A stretch of DNA of 64,000 bases. Source: Acanthaster planci (lineage: Eukaryota > Echinodermata > Asteroidea > Valvatida > Acanthasteridae). Position numbers and translations under genes: made by a program. Positions 47,374-57,947 of this stretch are shown piece by piece. The notes under the pieces were generated by a model, which worked only from the letters and a program-made list of their open reading frames with translations, was not told the DNA's origin and did no database searches. Location of the stretch: the NCBI RefSeq assembly GCF_001949145.1, contig NW_019091362.1, forward strand, positions 5,833,904 to 5,897,903, written 5' to 3'. Within the stretch, counting starts at the first letter, position 1. Every line of letters begins with the position of its first letter.

Positions 47374-47874
47374 GTAAGCCCGACGCTAATTACTGTGCTC
47401 TGATTGTTTTTTCTGGTTAAATGTTTGGATCAAGTCTTATGGAATCTTATCGATCTGATCTTTTACCATATACGCCAATAACGTACACTGGGAATTTGTG
47501 TTCTTTGAATAACTCTGGAGGTATCTGTGTGGTAGTTTTCTAATTAACACAGATCATCTTCCAAAATTATTGGTTGCTACCGGTTCCTACGTTCGAAGTA
47601 CGTGGGACAAAAAGACCGTTCACTGCGGAGTCTATACGCAGCATGTTGCCATCTGGGCGAACGATGATGATCAATGCCGACATCCAGCTCCATATTTCTC
47701 CCATAATATTTCATTATCTTATCGAGATTGCATCTGATTTGTCAAGCTAAACATTGCTACCAAAATCGGTAGCAAAAATAACAAGAAATACTGACGATAG
47801 AAATTTATATTTTACTTTAATGAAAAAATCATTGGGTATTTTTATATAATAGAAAGCAGTTCAATATACGGCAA

Positions 47875-47928
47875 TGTGGTTTTGACGTCAGCGTCAAAAA
47901 ATGACTCTAGACTCGAAGTCAAACCACA
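47875..47928. promoter_or_regulatory. Inverted repeat carrying a perfect CRE
   Basis: TGTGGTTTTGAC at the left and GTCAAACCACA at the right form an 11-bp-arm inverted repeat. Inside it, TTTGACGTCAGCGTCAAA contains a perfect CRE octamer. Function is not shown. Confidence 0.35.
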
Positions 47929-48032
47929 GATAAGAACAGGTTTATTTTTGTTCCCTCATTCTACCAAGAAATCACTTGTCAATACAGTCTCTTTCTGGTG
48001 TAATTTCTAAGTATTTAAATAGGCCTTCCTGT

Positions 48033-48130
48033 GACTCGAAACGACTCGAGCTTTTCTTGATTTAGTGACTCGACTCAACTCAGGACGCTTCCTTCAAAAG
48101 ACTCGATTCGACGCACGAAATTCAGTGATT
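48033..48130. repeat. Degenerate GACTCGA repeats
   Basis: Variants of GACTCGA recur at irregular spacing (GTGACTCGAAACGACTCGAG, GTGACTCGACTC, AGACTCGATTCGACG). They look like an eroded short tandem repeat. They end where the following coding-like frame begins. Confidence 0.45.
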
Positions 48131-48479
48131 CGTTAACTTACAACACTGTATTTCACTATTTTGTAGCGATGTTCAACTTCATAATTTTGATATACATACA
48201 GTATACCAATCATTTTCAAAGATCTCGCGCAAGTTTTCGTGGCAAACCGTACCAAACACAATTCACTCAAGAGTCGATGAGATCTTAAGGATCCTCTGCA
48301 TCCCACATAAGAAAACCCCGTGAAACCCCAAGGAGGAACTTGAAGTCCACGAGATACTAAGCAGTCCAGACTGGCAACACAGCTGTATCAGCAACGAACA
48401 TGAGGATGTAGTCATCGACAGGATCATATTACCTGAAGGGTCCCTCGCCCTTCCAGATGGCTCGAATGGGCCTCAAGGT
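48129..48479 (+). pseudogene. Broken protein-coding fragment with in-frame TGA
   Basis: One frame is open from 48129 to 48320, meets TGA (48321-48323, from an arginine-like CGA context CCCCGTGAAACC), then continues open to 48479. Before the stop it reads FSWQTVPNTIHSRVDEILRI. After it come KEELEVHEILSSPDWQHS and EHEDVVIDRIILPEG. The second half has strong coding texture. CAAG|GTTAAC at its end could be a donor. It is either a pseudogene or transposon remnant, or two exons with the TGA in an intron. The family is unknown. Confidence 0.4.
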
Positions 48480-48652
48480 TAACTAAATTCCCTTTCCAAT
48501 TCTGGCCAAATTTTTCTAGGACACAATAAACAGCAACGATTTCCTCTGTCAAAATTTTGCTAATATTTTAAGGAAGGACAATTCAGTCACATGGCAGCCA
48601 AGAAATTATCAAAAACTGTCGTTTTCAATTACAATAAAACATACGAAGCTGT

Positions 48653-49058
48653 ATTAGGGACATGGTTCAAAAAGAAATTGTCTTCTCCTTGAGCTAACTC
48701 GTTCGTACGACTTGTATCTCGTATGTACGACTTCTATCCCGAACGTACAACATATAAGTCGTACGTACAAGATAGACGTTGTACGTATGAGATATAAGTT
48801 TACATACGAGATATAAGTCGTACGTACGAGTTATGATTGACAAGTTGTACGTACGAGAAATAAGTTGTACGTACCAGATATAAGACGTACGTACGAAATA
48901 TAAGTCATGCGTACGAGTTATGATTTATAAGTCGTACGAACGACATATACGTCGTACGTACGAGATATAACTCGTAAGATATACAGTAAGTCGTACCTAC
49001 GACATATAGGTCGACATAGCTCAAGGGGAAGAGATTTTTTTTCGCCATGTCCCTAATA
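48653..49058. mobile_element. 406-bp foldback element built on CGTACG repeats
   Basis: The terminal inverted repeats are about 45 bp (TATTAGGGACATGG... and its complement), probably flanked by TA. Between them is a minisatellite of about 15-24-bp units around TCGTACGTACGAGATATAAG, about 14 copies. The left end is oriented opposite to the right, so the array is itself largely palindromic. There is no coding capacity; a 61-codon minus frame is repeat read-through. Confidence 0.8.
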
Positions 49059-49099
49059 CGGCGTCGTACAAACACACTATTAAATATCAAACATTTTTG

Positions 49100-50215
49100 T
49101 TTGCTCTAGTGCTTCCAGTATCCTCCCGAAAATTGTACCAAAGAACTCAACAGGCCTATCATCAACATTAAAAGGCATATTATTATACCCATATGTTCTC
49201 GAGAATGTGCTGCTTTCAAGATCTGAGCAAGTTCAGCCATCAGGATTCTGATGTCAAAGGCTATCAGTGTTTATTGGCCGGAGGATCGGGATGAACTTTA
49301 CATAAGATTACGATACAACCACAGAAAGCCATTATAATCAGACATAGAACAGTTGCCGGTTGAATGTGTGCACTATAGAAGTGGGCTGCTACTCTCAGGA
49401 AGTCAAGAGAGTGAATTATGTAGGCCGTACGCGAGGCCCGGCTCTGCCATGATTGAACGGTACTGAAAGGTGTATGCTTTTATGCACTGCACAAATGGGG
49501 TTCGGTGAAGGGGAGAACAGATCATCATTTGTTGTAATGAAAGGGAAAGAACCAAAAGTATTATTCATTCCAACCTGGATGACAGAAATCAGGACTTAAT
49601 TTTTTTAGTCATGGGTTAGTTCCTGTATTAGTCACAAGTAGATTGATGCTTAATGCACAACATGAACGTTTCATCAATTCCGTTGAACCCTCTCAATTTT
49701 GCGCACCGAGCTGGCATGCATCTTTCAGAAGAAGTGCTTCTGCCGTGTAGAAGCGTACCACAAATGCTTATTCTAGGATCTATGACGAGCCTTGACAGCA
49801 TTAAACACAGACGCGCGTATACCATTTAGCCTACGGACTTAAAACGTAGGCTTTCGAAATGCCGTATATCTTTCGTTCCAGGATCCTTTTTTTTTATTAA
49901 TGTGGTTCTGAATCACCCACTCAAATCTTCCTAGGACCAAGATGAATTAACCTGACACTTGTTTGGTTACAAAATGTTCTCGCTGCAGGTCCTCGTAGGA
50001 AGTCGGCGCTATCCTATCGGTATTTGAGTTGCCCCAATAAATCATACACTGTGGTTTGCATGTGGACACACCAGATTTTATCCACGTTTGCGGGCATATT
50101 AAGTTGAATCGGCGGATCCCATTTGTGTTTGGTAAAGTCTAATAATTGAAGTGCAGTGATGCTTTCAAGTCCTCACACAGCAGTTTAAGTAAATTCTCCA
50201 CACTCCTCCGCGTTG
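49100..50215. other. No supported gene
   Basis: Short open frames only. The stretch is AT-rich with a T9 run near 49887. It is probably intergenic. Confidence 0.35.
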
Positions 50216-50223
50216 GAACCTAG

Positions 50224-50633
50224 AAACATTCTTCCCGGTGTCATTCATGCAAAATAACTGGATGCTTTGCAATACACCGAGGAAATTGAGGTGTTATCTA
50301 GAATGGCGATGTGCCATCAGTGTCTTCACTGCCTTATTTTCTTCTTCGTTATCCTTAATGACCTTCCACGGGTTTTACCAGGCTCCATTCGGAAGTATCA
50401 CACCTGCTGCATTTAGAAAAGAAGACTGCATAACGCAAGCCTGTTCCACTAACCTGAGTGCGGAATCATTGGACTACGGTGATTTTGCTATTCCACTAAG
50501 CAATGTTTTTTATCCATCAGCTCCATATGGCTGCCTTATTTGGAGCAAACCACCCGTTTTTAGCAGAAGTACCCCTACATCGGTTGGAAATAGGCCTAGC
50601 GATGTTGGTCGGGGGCGTTCATTTTGCTGGTAG
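50224..50633 (+). CDS. Open frame of about 136 codons, possible secreted or membrane protein exon
   Basis: An acceptor-like TCCGCGTTGGAACCTAG precedes a frame that stays open to TAG at 50631. The first ATG is at 50247 (MQNNWMLCNTPRKLRCYLEW). A hydrophobic stretch (CAISVFTALFSSSLSLMTFH) could be a signal anchor. It is followed by a Cys-containing, Ser/Pro-rich part (CITQACSTNLSAESLDYGDF). The codon texture is good throughout. The last 40 bp may run into a repeat. No family is recognised. Confidence 0.42.
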
Positions 50634-51000
50634 CGATGCACCCGTAACGCATGCATTTTATAGTCATTTGTGAACCAGCGAAGCGCAGTTCCGACCAAAG
50701 GAGCCGCCGTTGCTAGAAAAAATTGCACCTTCTTTTGGTCTAGCTCGGGGCTCATAAAGGCAAACAGTGTCTTTATCGTTGGCCCAAAAAATGCGGTTAC
50801 CAACAGGGAACCCTTTTGGAATTTTGATGGTGTACCTTTTGGAATTTGAAATGCTCAGAACCTATTTCTTTCGGAGAAAACCGTTGTTAACGTCACGGCA
50901 GCCAGTGTGGACGTCGTAGCGATCACCGAAACCACTGCATTCAGAAATAAAGTCAGGTGATGTCGATGGAAACACCGTGCTGCGATTTAGAAAGAAATAT

Positions 51001-51030
51001 CACCGGGTGGTTAAGGCGTTGTAACTGAAA
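51001..51030 (+). repeat. tRNA-like fragment (A box only)
   Basis: CACCGGGTGGTTAAGGCGTT matches the 5' third of a Ser/Leu tRNA (GTGGTTAAGGC), but no B box or acceptor stem follows. It is a SINE or tRNA pseudogene remnant. Confidence 0.35.
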
Positions 51031-51039
51031 CAAGAAAGT

Positions 51040-52200
51040 TAACTTTAAACATGTAATAACTTTACCAAGTGTCATGTGACATCGTCATCAGTTTGCAGCA
51101 GAATCAAATCACATTATATAATACCACCTGCAATGCGTCCATTTTGACAGCGAAGTTAAGACAAGCACGCGTACTCACATTCAAACAAATCAGACAAACA
51201 CGTTCAGTAGAATGAAAATTTGAATAAAAGGAGAGTCAAAATGGGAACGAAAAGAACAACTAATGAATTCATTATTGTTGAATCTCAGCAGCTATCGTGA
51301 AGTGACATCGATAGTAAATATGAAGTTTCACTGAGCTTCCATGCAATACTTAATTATCTCAAGAAAAGTTGTCACTTTTCCAAGGGTGTTGATTACAAAG
51401 CTTGTGACTTTCATCTGTTGGTGGAACTGTATCGGTTACATTCACTACACAGACTCGGCTGGGGAGCGTTAGTTTGTTGACGTATACACATGTCACATAT
51501 ACTCTAGAGCCACTACACCAAGGCAACTTGAGCGAATGACTTGAGTCAATTTTGTTAAAAAAATGAAACCCGTGTTAATGATCAAGTAGTCATTTGGAGA
51601 GGCTATATGCAGCTTTAAGTAGTTGTTAAAAACTTTAAACTCCAAGCTCTACGTTCAAAGACCTTTCTCCAGTGTTTGGTCAGATGGCGCTACCGATCCA
51701 CTACTTAAAATAAACTGGCATTTAAGTAAATAAAATCTCGCAAAAGCATCAAAAAAATCCTAGAGTCAGTTTCATTCTTGGGATCGATTACACTGCAATT
51801 TACCACAACCCATTAAGAGAAACAACATTTGAAGGCTCCTTGAGTGGCATGTAAACATTGGCGCGAGAAGTCCTGCACTACAGCTTTTAAAAAGACACGG
51901 TTACAAAGCAGTTGAAATATTTATAGATAGATAGATATATGGCCTCCGGGATGTATCGTGTAGACCGAGTATGGTGCCGTTTCCTCGTCGTAAAACGACG
52001 ACTTTGATGCCGAACACTTAATGCTGAAAGAGATACGACAAACAAGTTATCAGGAAAGGCAAACAACTGTGGCACCATCTACAGGAATCTATTTTCAAAT
52101 AGTCATGAGACGAGTCCAAATATCATCAACCAGCGACTTAGGTCCTAAATTAAAAAAAAAAATTTGCAAGAACGTTTATTTAATTGGGTTCATTTCTGTT
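51040..52200. other. No supported gene
   Basis: AT-rich sequence without exon-like frames. A short ATAG tract lies at about 51923-51936. Confidence 0.35.
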
Positions 52201-52204
52201 TTTT

Positions 52205-52451
52205 ACATTCCACAGCCCATGTAGCCATTGTTTGGCAAGCACAAGGGTTTATCCACTACGAACACAGGGCGACAGTTGCCCGCGTTTTCTCCGAATGACG
52301 CAATCTACATTCAGAATACGTATCTTGGCATGAACAGAAAAAAAACCCTATTAAGCTTGATATAGTTGAGCTCGGAAGACAAATGACACTGCGTTCGATT
52401 TGGATGCCTCTATATTTATTTGAACAGATAAAATCAGAGAAAACGTGTTTA
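52205..52451. mobile_element. MITE family X, copy 2 (left arm missing)
   Basis: It matches the copy at 41.1 kb through TCTCCGAATGACGCAATCT and TTGGATGCCTCTATATTTAT, and ends with the complement of the consensus terminus (CAGAGAAAACGTGTTTA). The left inverted repeat is absent, so it is truncated or was deleted. Its right end is the more complete of the two copies. Confidence 0.75.
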
Positions 52452-52730
52452 CAAAAAGCGCTTGGGTATTTTGAAAGTGATACTTTTAATGTATAAAGAA
52501 GCAATGAGTAGGCCTACAAATCGAATGCACAATATCTCAATAAGAAGTGTCCTACTAGGCCTAACCTTTCAAAGAGTTTTCAGCCGGGGCAACTGTGTGC
52601 GTTGTAAGGAAATTGTGCACTGTAAAGGCGCCATGTCCACACACACACGTTTTGGGGCCAGTTGCACACCAGTATCCGTGTTCCCTTTTAATTAATGTGC
52701 AATTTCACTGGACAATCTTCGCAAATTTAC

Positions 52731-52746
52731 GCAGGCAGGCAGGCAG
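52731..52746. repeat. (GCAG)n/(AGGC)4 microsatellite
   Basis: Four tandem GCAG-type units followed by a G run. Confidence 0.8.
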
Positions 52747-53069
52747 GGGGTGAGCTAAAAAGCGTACGGAAAGGCGCCTGTGGCCTGCTACACATTTTCG
52801 GGTTGTTGATAAATTGCAGTGTCAATCAGGACGGCGTGATGACACTGGCTTCTCAAATTCCACATCAACACACATCTTAGATCGTTCATCACTTCATATT
52901 AGATCTTCCATCTTGCCATCGCTTGAACGCTACATTCGACTAAGGACAGAGCACGGACCTAATTATAATAACTATCCATAATACACAGAATGGAATACAT
53001 TGCCCGCGTCGAGGATTTCGACTTATTACGGACTTTTGTGAATATCTTTTTCCTGGCAGGTTAAAACAG

Positions 53070-53125
53070 ATCGTACGTTTCATCAACTTTGACCGCCATA
53101 AAAGCTGACGCTGAAACGGCTGTAG
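53070..53125 (+). CDS. Candidate internal exon, 18 codons
   Basis: The donor is near consensus (GCTGTAG|GTAAGTACC). The upstream tract TATCTTTTTCCTGGCAGGTT-AAAACAG offers two acceptors. Only the second (exon from 53070) avoids an early TAA. It gives SYVSSTLTAIKADAETAV with one base before and one after. With the first acceptor (53060) all frames have stops, so a non-coding exon is the alternative. Confidence 0.33.
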
Positions 53126-53139
53126 GTAAGTACCTCCCA

Positions 53140-55190
53140 AATTGTACATTTCACCGCGCCATCACGTACAGCCTTGCCTTAATGCAGCCACTCGCCCACA
53201 CAAGATAAAAACTTCAATTACTACCGGCATCGATGATGCACATCCAACTTATTCTGTCTCGTCACAAAAGGTATTTTTTAATTGATGCATGGATCTGGCT
53301 TGTCTATTCCGAAGAAAGACCATATGCAAAAAAACAATCCTTCAATCCAAGATAACCTACAAAAGAACCTTAAAGGGCGTACACCGCCACCAAAATGTCC
53401 ATCGACCCTTGCAACATGGTAATTGGATACATGATTACCGTTAGCAGTCCTCCATGTTCGCATCGGCATTAGTTCTTGATTTGCATATCTTATTTTAATT
53501 TACGTGCGCAATAATCACTTTGTGACATGTTTTATGATTGGTAAGATACTGATTGGTGTTATTCAACCCTGGACGACAGGGCGTGGTATCTCACAAATTG
53601 CGATTAAATAAGCAATTATATAAAGAAAAAACTTAAACAAATGCGAGTATAAAAAAGCAAATTGGCATTACTTTTATTGAATTATATGAGCCAAGCTGGG
53701 ACCAGTTCACATTAAAGCAAGCAATACGTGCACTGGAAATCAATATAGTGACGTCAGACACAGACCAAACGTGATAACATCTCAATCAACCTCAAGATTT
53801 TGTCGTCCTAAAAATAGACTTAATTCCTTCAGTTGGTTTACACATTTTTAAAAAGCAACTTCAACAAGGTAAGAGGCTAAAATGCCGTCAATGTATTCGA
53901 AGGGGGAACACCCAAACAATTTTCTTTAAAGTTTAATTCAACGCAAACAAATTAGCCTTTTAAAATTACGGCCCTTGTGTTTATTTCACGTCGTTATTGT
54001 TTGTTTCTTTTTTCTGATGGATAAATACTAAAAGCATATCCCTGTCTTCCTAACTGATGATTTTGGCCGAAATTCCACAAAATCAAAAAAAACAAATCAG
54101 GGACGTTGCACTTTTGTGGACAAGCGGGATGAAAGATTACATGACATAGACCCTTTATCATTAACAATGATATTGATGCAATTAAATCACTTAGTTTCTT
54201 TTTTTATTATTTTCCCCATTTTTAAACCCTATTTTTTGGTCTCAGAGCTGGGGCGGAAGTTTTGAAAACCCCCACCCACACCCCCGATCCGCCCCTGCAA
54301 ATGAAGAAGCTAAGAATTGCTTGACTGTCCGGATTCGCAGCTGGTCATGGCTCACTGTGGTGCAATTACAAATTACGTTAAAAATATCAAAAGGTTATTG
54401 ATCACAGAATGTTGCATACATAAATGAATTTAGCATAACTAATAGATTGCTAACTTGGCCGTTTATTATTCATCAGAGTCATACCGTTACCCGTTCACCC
54501 TTACGTTGCATGTATAAATACAGGCGATCGCACTTTTGTGTAATACAATGGATTTACACGATGTAAAAATATTATAAATTATTGCCTATGCTAAAGATAA
54601 AATCATATCTGAGGTTAAAGTACACTCACTGTTAATATGGTGACGTTGGCAGACAGCATCATGGCGATGACGCTGACTACAGACCAAAATATAATTAAAT
54701 GCTCTTCAATATTTTGTCAGTTATTCACTGATATTGATCTGGTGAAAAGTGGAGGAGAGTAGCAGCTGTGATTTCGATGTCAGAACTCAACGCATTCAGC
54801 CTGTTTCAATTTGCAATTTCACCCATCTGTTGTGTGATAGGCTGTATATCAATAAGGATAAAACATTAAAACGACACTGGGTCAGTTGTGTTGATATGGA
54901 ACATGTTTTCTGAATTACTGATCTGGACATAACATAAATCTGTACAAGAATGAGAATGCTTGGGAAAAACAAAAACACCCAAACCAAAAAATACTTCAAT
55001 GATTAGCGGTTGTATCTGCATGTACTGGCTTCATAGATCTAGTCAAAGCATTCGGACGAATTCAAGATGGAATATAAAATTGACTTGTTGGTAAAATGTG
55101 AAGTGGGAGGTGCTGCATGGACAATTTCAATGCTAAAATATAGTGGTATACCTGCCTGAATCGTATATGTCATTATCATAAAATGGTTGA
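53140..55190. other. Mostly non-coding, no exon supported
   Basis: AT-rich stretch with small open frames only. It contains the transposon-end-like segment described at 54248-54299. Confidence 0.35.
54248..54299. mobile_element. DNA-transposon end-like sequence
   Basis: The segment ends GATCCGCCCCTG and begins with the partly complementary CTGGGGCGGAA, with a C-rich CCCCCACCCACACCC tract between. A CAGGGGCGGATC terminus is seen at the ends of several animal cut-and-paste transposons. No full element was found around it, so it is a remnant. Confidence 0.4.
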
Positions 55191-55319
55191 ATTCGATTCA
55201 CTGAAACAACACTAAAAAAATTCAGGTCAACTTGCAGGGCATACGTTTTCCCCATACAATTTGCGGTCAGGGGGTGACAAACAGAAGGGTTATTAAATTT
55301 AATCACGATGACTTGATGA

Positions 55320-55643
55320 AATGAGCCAGATTCTGCTGATGACCTGCTCGGCAACGGCTTTGTTGTTAAGAATACCCTCTGGGTCAGGCTCACTGGCTAC
55401 GCAAACGCGCCCACGAACAAGGGTGACTGCTCGGCCAACTACCAGGGCTTTAGAGCAACAGGCCAAGGCGGTGCTGCCGACTTTCCATCATTCACGCATC
55501 ACTTCAATCGCCAATCTCTTATCTTTCTTGCGTCTAATCCGTTAAATTTCTCCCAACGTCATAATTACCGATTTCTTGACCGAGAAGGAACTGAAGTGGT
55601 TTGGGGAAAACGAAGACTTGGCACCGGCGTACCCGGCTTTTGA
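55320..55643 (+). CDS. Strong coding-like segment, possibly frameshifted upstream
   Basis: 107 codons with marked RNY and GC-rich third positions: EPDSADDLLGNGFVVKNTLW, then GDCSANYQGFRATGQGGAAD and RFLDREGTEVVWGKRR, ending VPGF and TGA. There is no ATG and no good acceptor at its start. Just upstream another frame (FPHTICGQGVTNRRVIKFNH...) ends where this one begins, offset by one base inside an AAA, as in a single-base insertion. It could be a broken gene or one exon. It looks extracellular; the family is unknown. Confidence 0.45.
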   Translation, partial: NEPDSADDLLGNGFVVKNTLWVRLTGYANAPTNKGDCSANYQGFRATGQGGAADFPSFTHHFNRQSLIFLASNPLNFSQRHNYRFLDREGTEVVWGKRRLGTGVPGF

Positions 55644-55844
55644 AATGGGGAGGCAAATCGCAACGTGCAGCCTGCAAGCCGACAACAGAATGTCATTAAA
55701 TTGTCGATTAATCCTCGGTACCTTTCGAATCAAGTAAACAGCTGTCACACAACGTCAAGGCTGACGGGAAATATGAGGCATAACTGCATACCAATTTTTC
55801 ATTAAGTATTCCTACGAGCCATAATACATAAAATTACCCACAGT

Positions 55845-56054
55845 ATGTCTGCAAAATGTATTCAAGATAAACTGAAAACGCAAAACTGCCGTAACGTCAG
55901 GATTACAATCAGAGACTTCATATTAGAGAAGATGATTAGCGCTTATATTATACATGTAACAAGTATACAGCGGCTGCCCCCAAATCTGGTATGCGTGCGT
56001 TTTAAAGGGGAATTTCCTAAATGCAGCGATGGAGCATTCAAAGGTTACATATGA
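55845..56054 (+). CDS. Open frame of 69 codons, upstream part of a possible two-part gene
   Basis: ATG begins MSAKCIQDKLKTQNCRNVRI. The frame then has a mixed hydrophobic/charged segment (DFILEKMISAYIIHVTSIQR) and ends FKGYI with TGA. Codon texture is good. A phase-0 donor AATCTG|GTATGC near 55989 would join to the exon at 56027, but the intron would be only about 38 bp, so a frameshift within one old gene is equally possible. Confidence 0.33.
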   Translation: MSAKCIQDKLKTQNCRNVRITIRDFILEKMISAYIIHVTSIQRLPPNLVCVRFKGEFPKCSDGAFKGYI

Positions 56055-56230
56055 TGCTTGACTTATGGTATCACCGCTGCATGGTCGGGATCTTTATAGA
56101 CAATTTAATAGCTGGACGTATGAAAGGGACAGAGGACCTGCCTGAATCAGTCAGACGTATACCACTGAGGCGCACTATACGCTTTCAAATAGAATTTGGT
56201 ATTGGGCATGAGGAAATGAAAAGGTTATGA
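56027..56230 (+). CDS. Candidate terminal exon, 67 codons
   Basis: An acceptor AATTTCCTAAATGCAG is followed in phase 0 by RWSIQRLHMMLDLWYHRCMV, then a charged segment (GRMKGTEDLPESVRRIPLRR) and an end HEEMKRL with TGA. The frame overlaps the end of the previous one in a different phase. An AATAAA occurs 208 nt downstream. It is basic, and no domain is recognised. Confidence 0.42.
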   Translation, partial: RWSIQRLHMMLDLWYHRCMVGIFIDNLIAGRMKGTEDLPESVRRIPLRRTIRFQIEFGIGHEEMKRL

Positions 56231-56437
56231 AAACTTAAGAGCCTAGAATTTCACAACGTCAACATTTTCATTGATTGACATCTTCCATCAAAAGTAAAAA
56301 ATTACTACAGTGCTAGGGAAACAAACCTTTTTTCATCCAAATATACAATTTAATTTCCTTATACATGTATGTAACAGAGGTTGTGCAGTGCGTGGCAGGC
56401 CAAAGATGGGGAGTACCAGAAAAGCTTCTGAACGGCA

Positions 56438-56443
56438 AATAAA
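56438..56443 (+). terminator. Possible polyadenylation signal
   Basis: AATAAA 208 nt after the TGA at 56228-56230, on the same strand. It is a common hexamer. Confidence 0.22.
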
Positions 56444-56644
56444 TGGGATGATTTATATTAATTCTGTTGTTTTGCTTACTACCTAATTTGGAAGCAAATA
56501 GCTCTATAAAATTCGCCAAATACCCTATGCAAGAGAAAAAGGCGTGGTATCCCAAGTTGTTGCGGCGACGACATTTCGGGGCGCACCTTCAATTAAATTC
56601 ACTGAAGAGCATGTCATGTCGGAGACGTTTTTTAATGAAATGAC

Positions 56645-56905
56645 ATGCTTATCTCCTTCGTGACTAATCTGAACTCGGCAAGGAGAGGTCTGAAGCAGAG
56701 TTTCACGCTGTGGGCGGCCGTCGAATATGCCTCTTCGGATCTTGGTTTTTTGTCGCTCCGTCGACGCGGCAACACGCAGGCCTCCGATGCAATATCATTT
56801 CATACGTTTACAATGAGTAATCAACAAGTGAATCGACGCAGAGAGGCCTTGTGGTGCAAGGGCGTCTGGGGGAGATGGAACGATCAACAATGTGAAATTG
56901 ACTGA
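56645..56905 (+). CDS. Open frame of 86 codons
   Basis: Starts MLISFVTNLNSARRGLKQSF, continues AAVEYASSDLGFLSLRRRG and ends in a Trp/Cys-containing segment (ALWCKGVWGRWNDQQCEID). The segment is GC-rich with RNY codons. It is the fourth coding-like block on the plus strand within 1.6 kb. No splice partner was confirmed. Confidence 0.33.
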   Translation: MLISFVTNLNSARRGLKQSFTLWAAVEYASSDLGFLSLRRRGNTQASDAISFHTFTMSNQQVNRRREALWCKGVWGRWNDQQCEID

Positions 56906-57947
56906 GACTGTAGCACAAAAACCATGCAGCCATATAGGCCCATCACACGGTTGAGTTGAAAGAGAAACTGTATTTCGAGACCTTGGCCATTATAGATTTT
57001 TTACGCGCGATAGCTTTTCAGCCTGCATTGCAACGAGATCTGGGAGTCCTTATGTAGCAGGTATAGCAACATTTTTTTTACTAAAGTTCGACGATTACAC
57101 AGAAAGGGAACAAATTATTTTTTGTTCACTTAAAACCAAAGGATATTCGAAAAGAGAAGCATTCTTATGAAGTGATATTAGCGTTGCAGTATTCGTATAA
57201 TACGATACTAGCGCAGAAAAAATCTGGTTTAGAACTATGGTTTTGGTGACTTTTAGAACTATTATGTAACAGCAGAATATATTTAGCCAGATATATAAAC
57301 AGAACTCCACCTTTGAAACTGTTGTTTTACAGGCGAAAAACTTCATCTTGTACACAGAAAATTACAGGCCGCTTGTCATTTGAAGTTCAGGTACTAACAT
57401 TAAAATGAGTGAAGCACCTATAGAGCAAAACAACAATGCTGAAGAGTCGGAGATGATGAAATAGCATAGAAATATTTTGCGCAAGTAATATTTGTTTTCA
57501 TTTAATTAAAAAATGCAAATTATGATGGTTTATAACACCCCCTTTGTTTAAACTTGCATGCGGGCGGTAACTCTATCCAAGGTTACAATACGTTCACAAA
57601 CATCTTGGACACGATTTGCATTCACAAAGTCCTGCATTGGGATTTTTAAAAACTAAACGTCCTTGATGGTTAGCACGCATTACCAAAAAGGAGCCCTGGT
57701 CCAAGGTCCCACCACAAAGTCTGCATTGCCATGCAGGACACAGCCAATCATTCCAATGTCTCTGATGTGAACAAATCAAGAGAGGCATGCATCATGCTGC
57801 GCGACTCCCGGGGCTCGTTAGCGTACTTCGCTCAGTGGAGGACTTCCCTTATAAAAGAAGCCAGGCCATCCCTATGAGACAGAAAACATAACACGCATCA
57901 TCTATATCCCCGTTACCAAGAGATACAGATCAGAACAGACAATATTC

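Noticed and set aside
57594-57788. 64-codon minus-strand frame with several Cys (CRLCGG, CECKSCPRCL) resembling a zinc-binding segment.
   Set aside because: Cys spacing does not match a known zinc finger, there is no splice support, and flanking frames are equally open.
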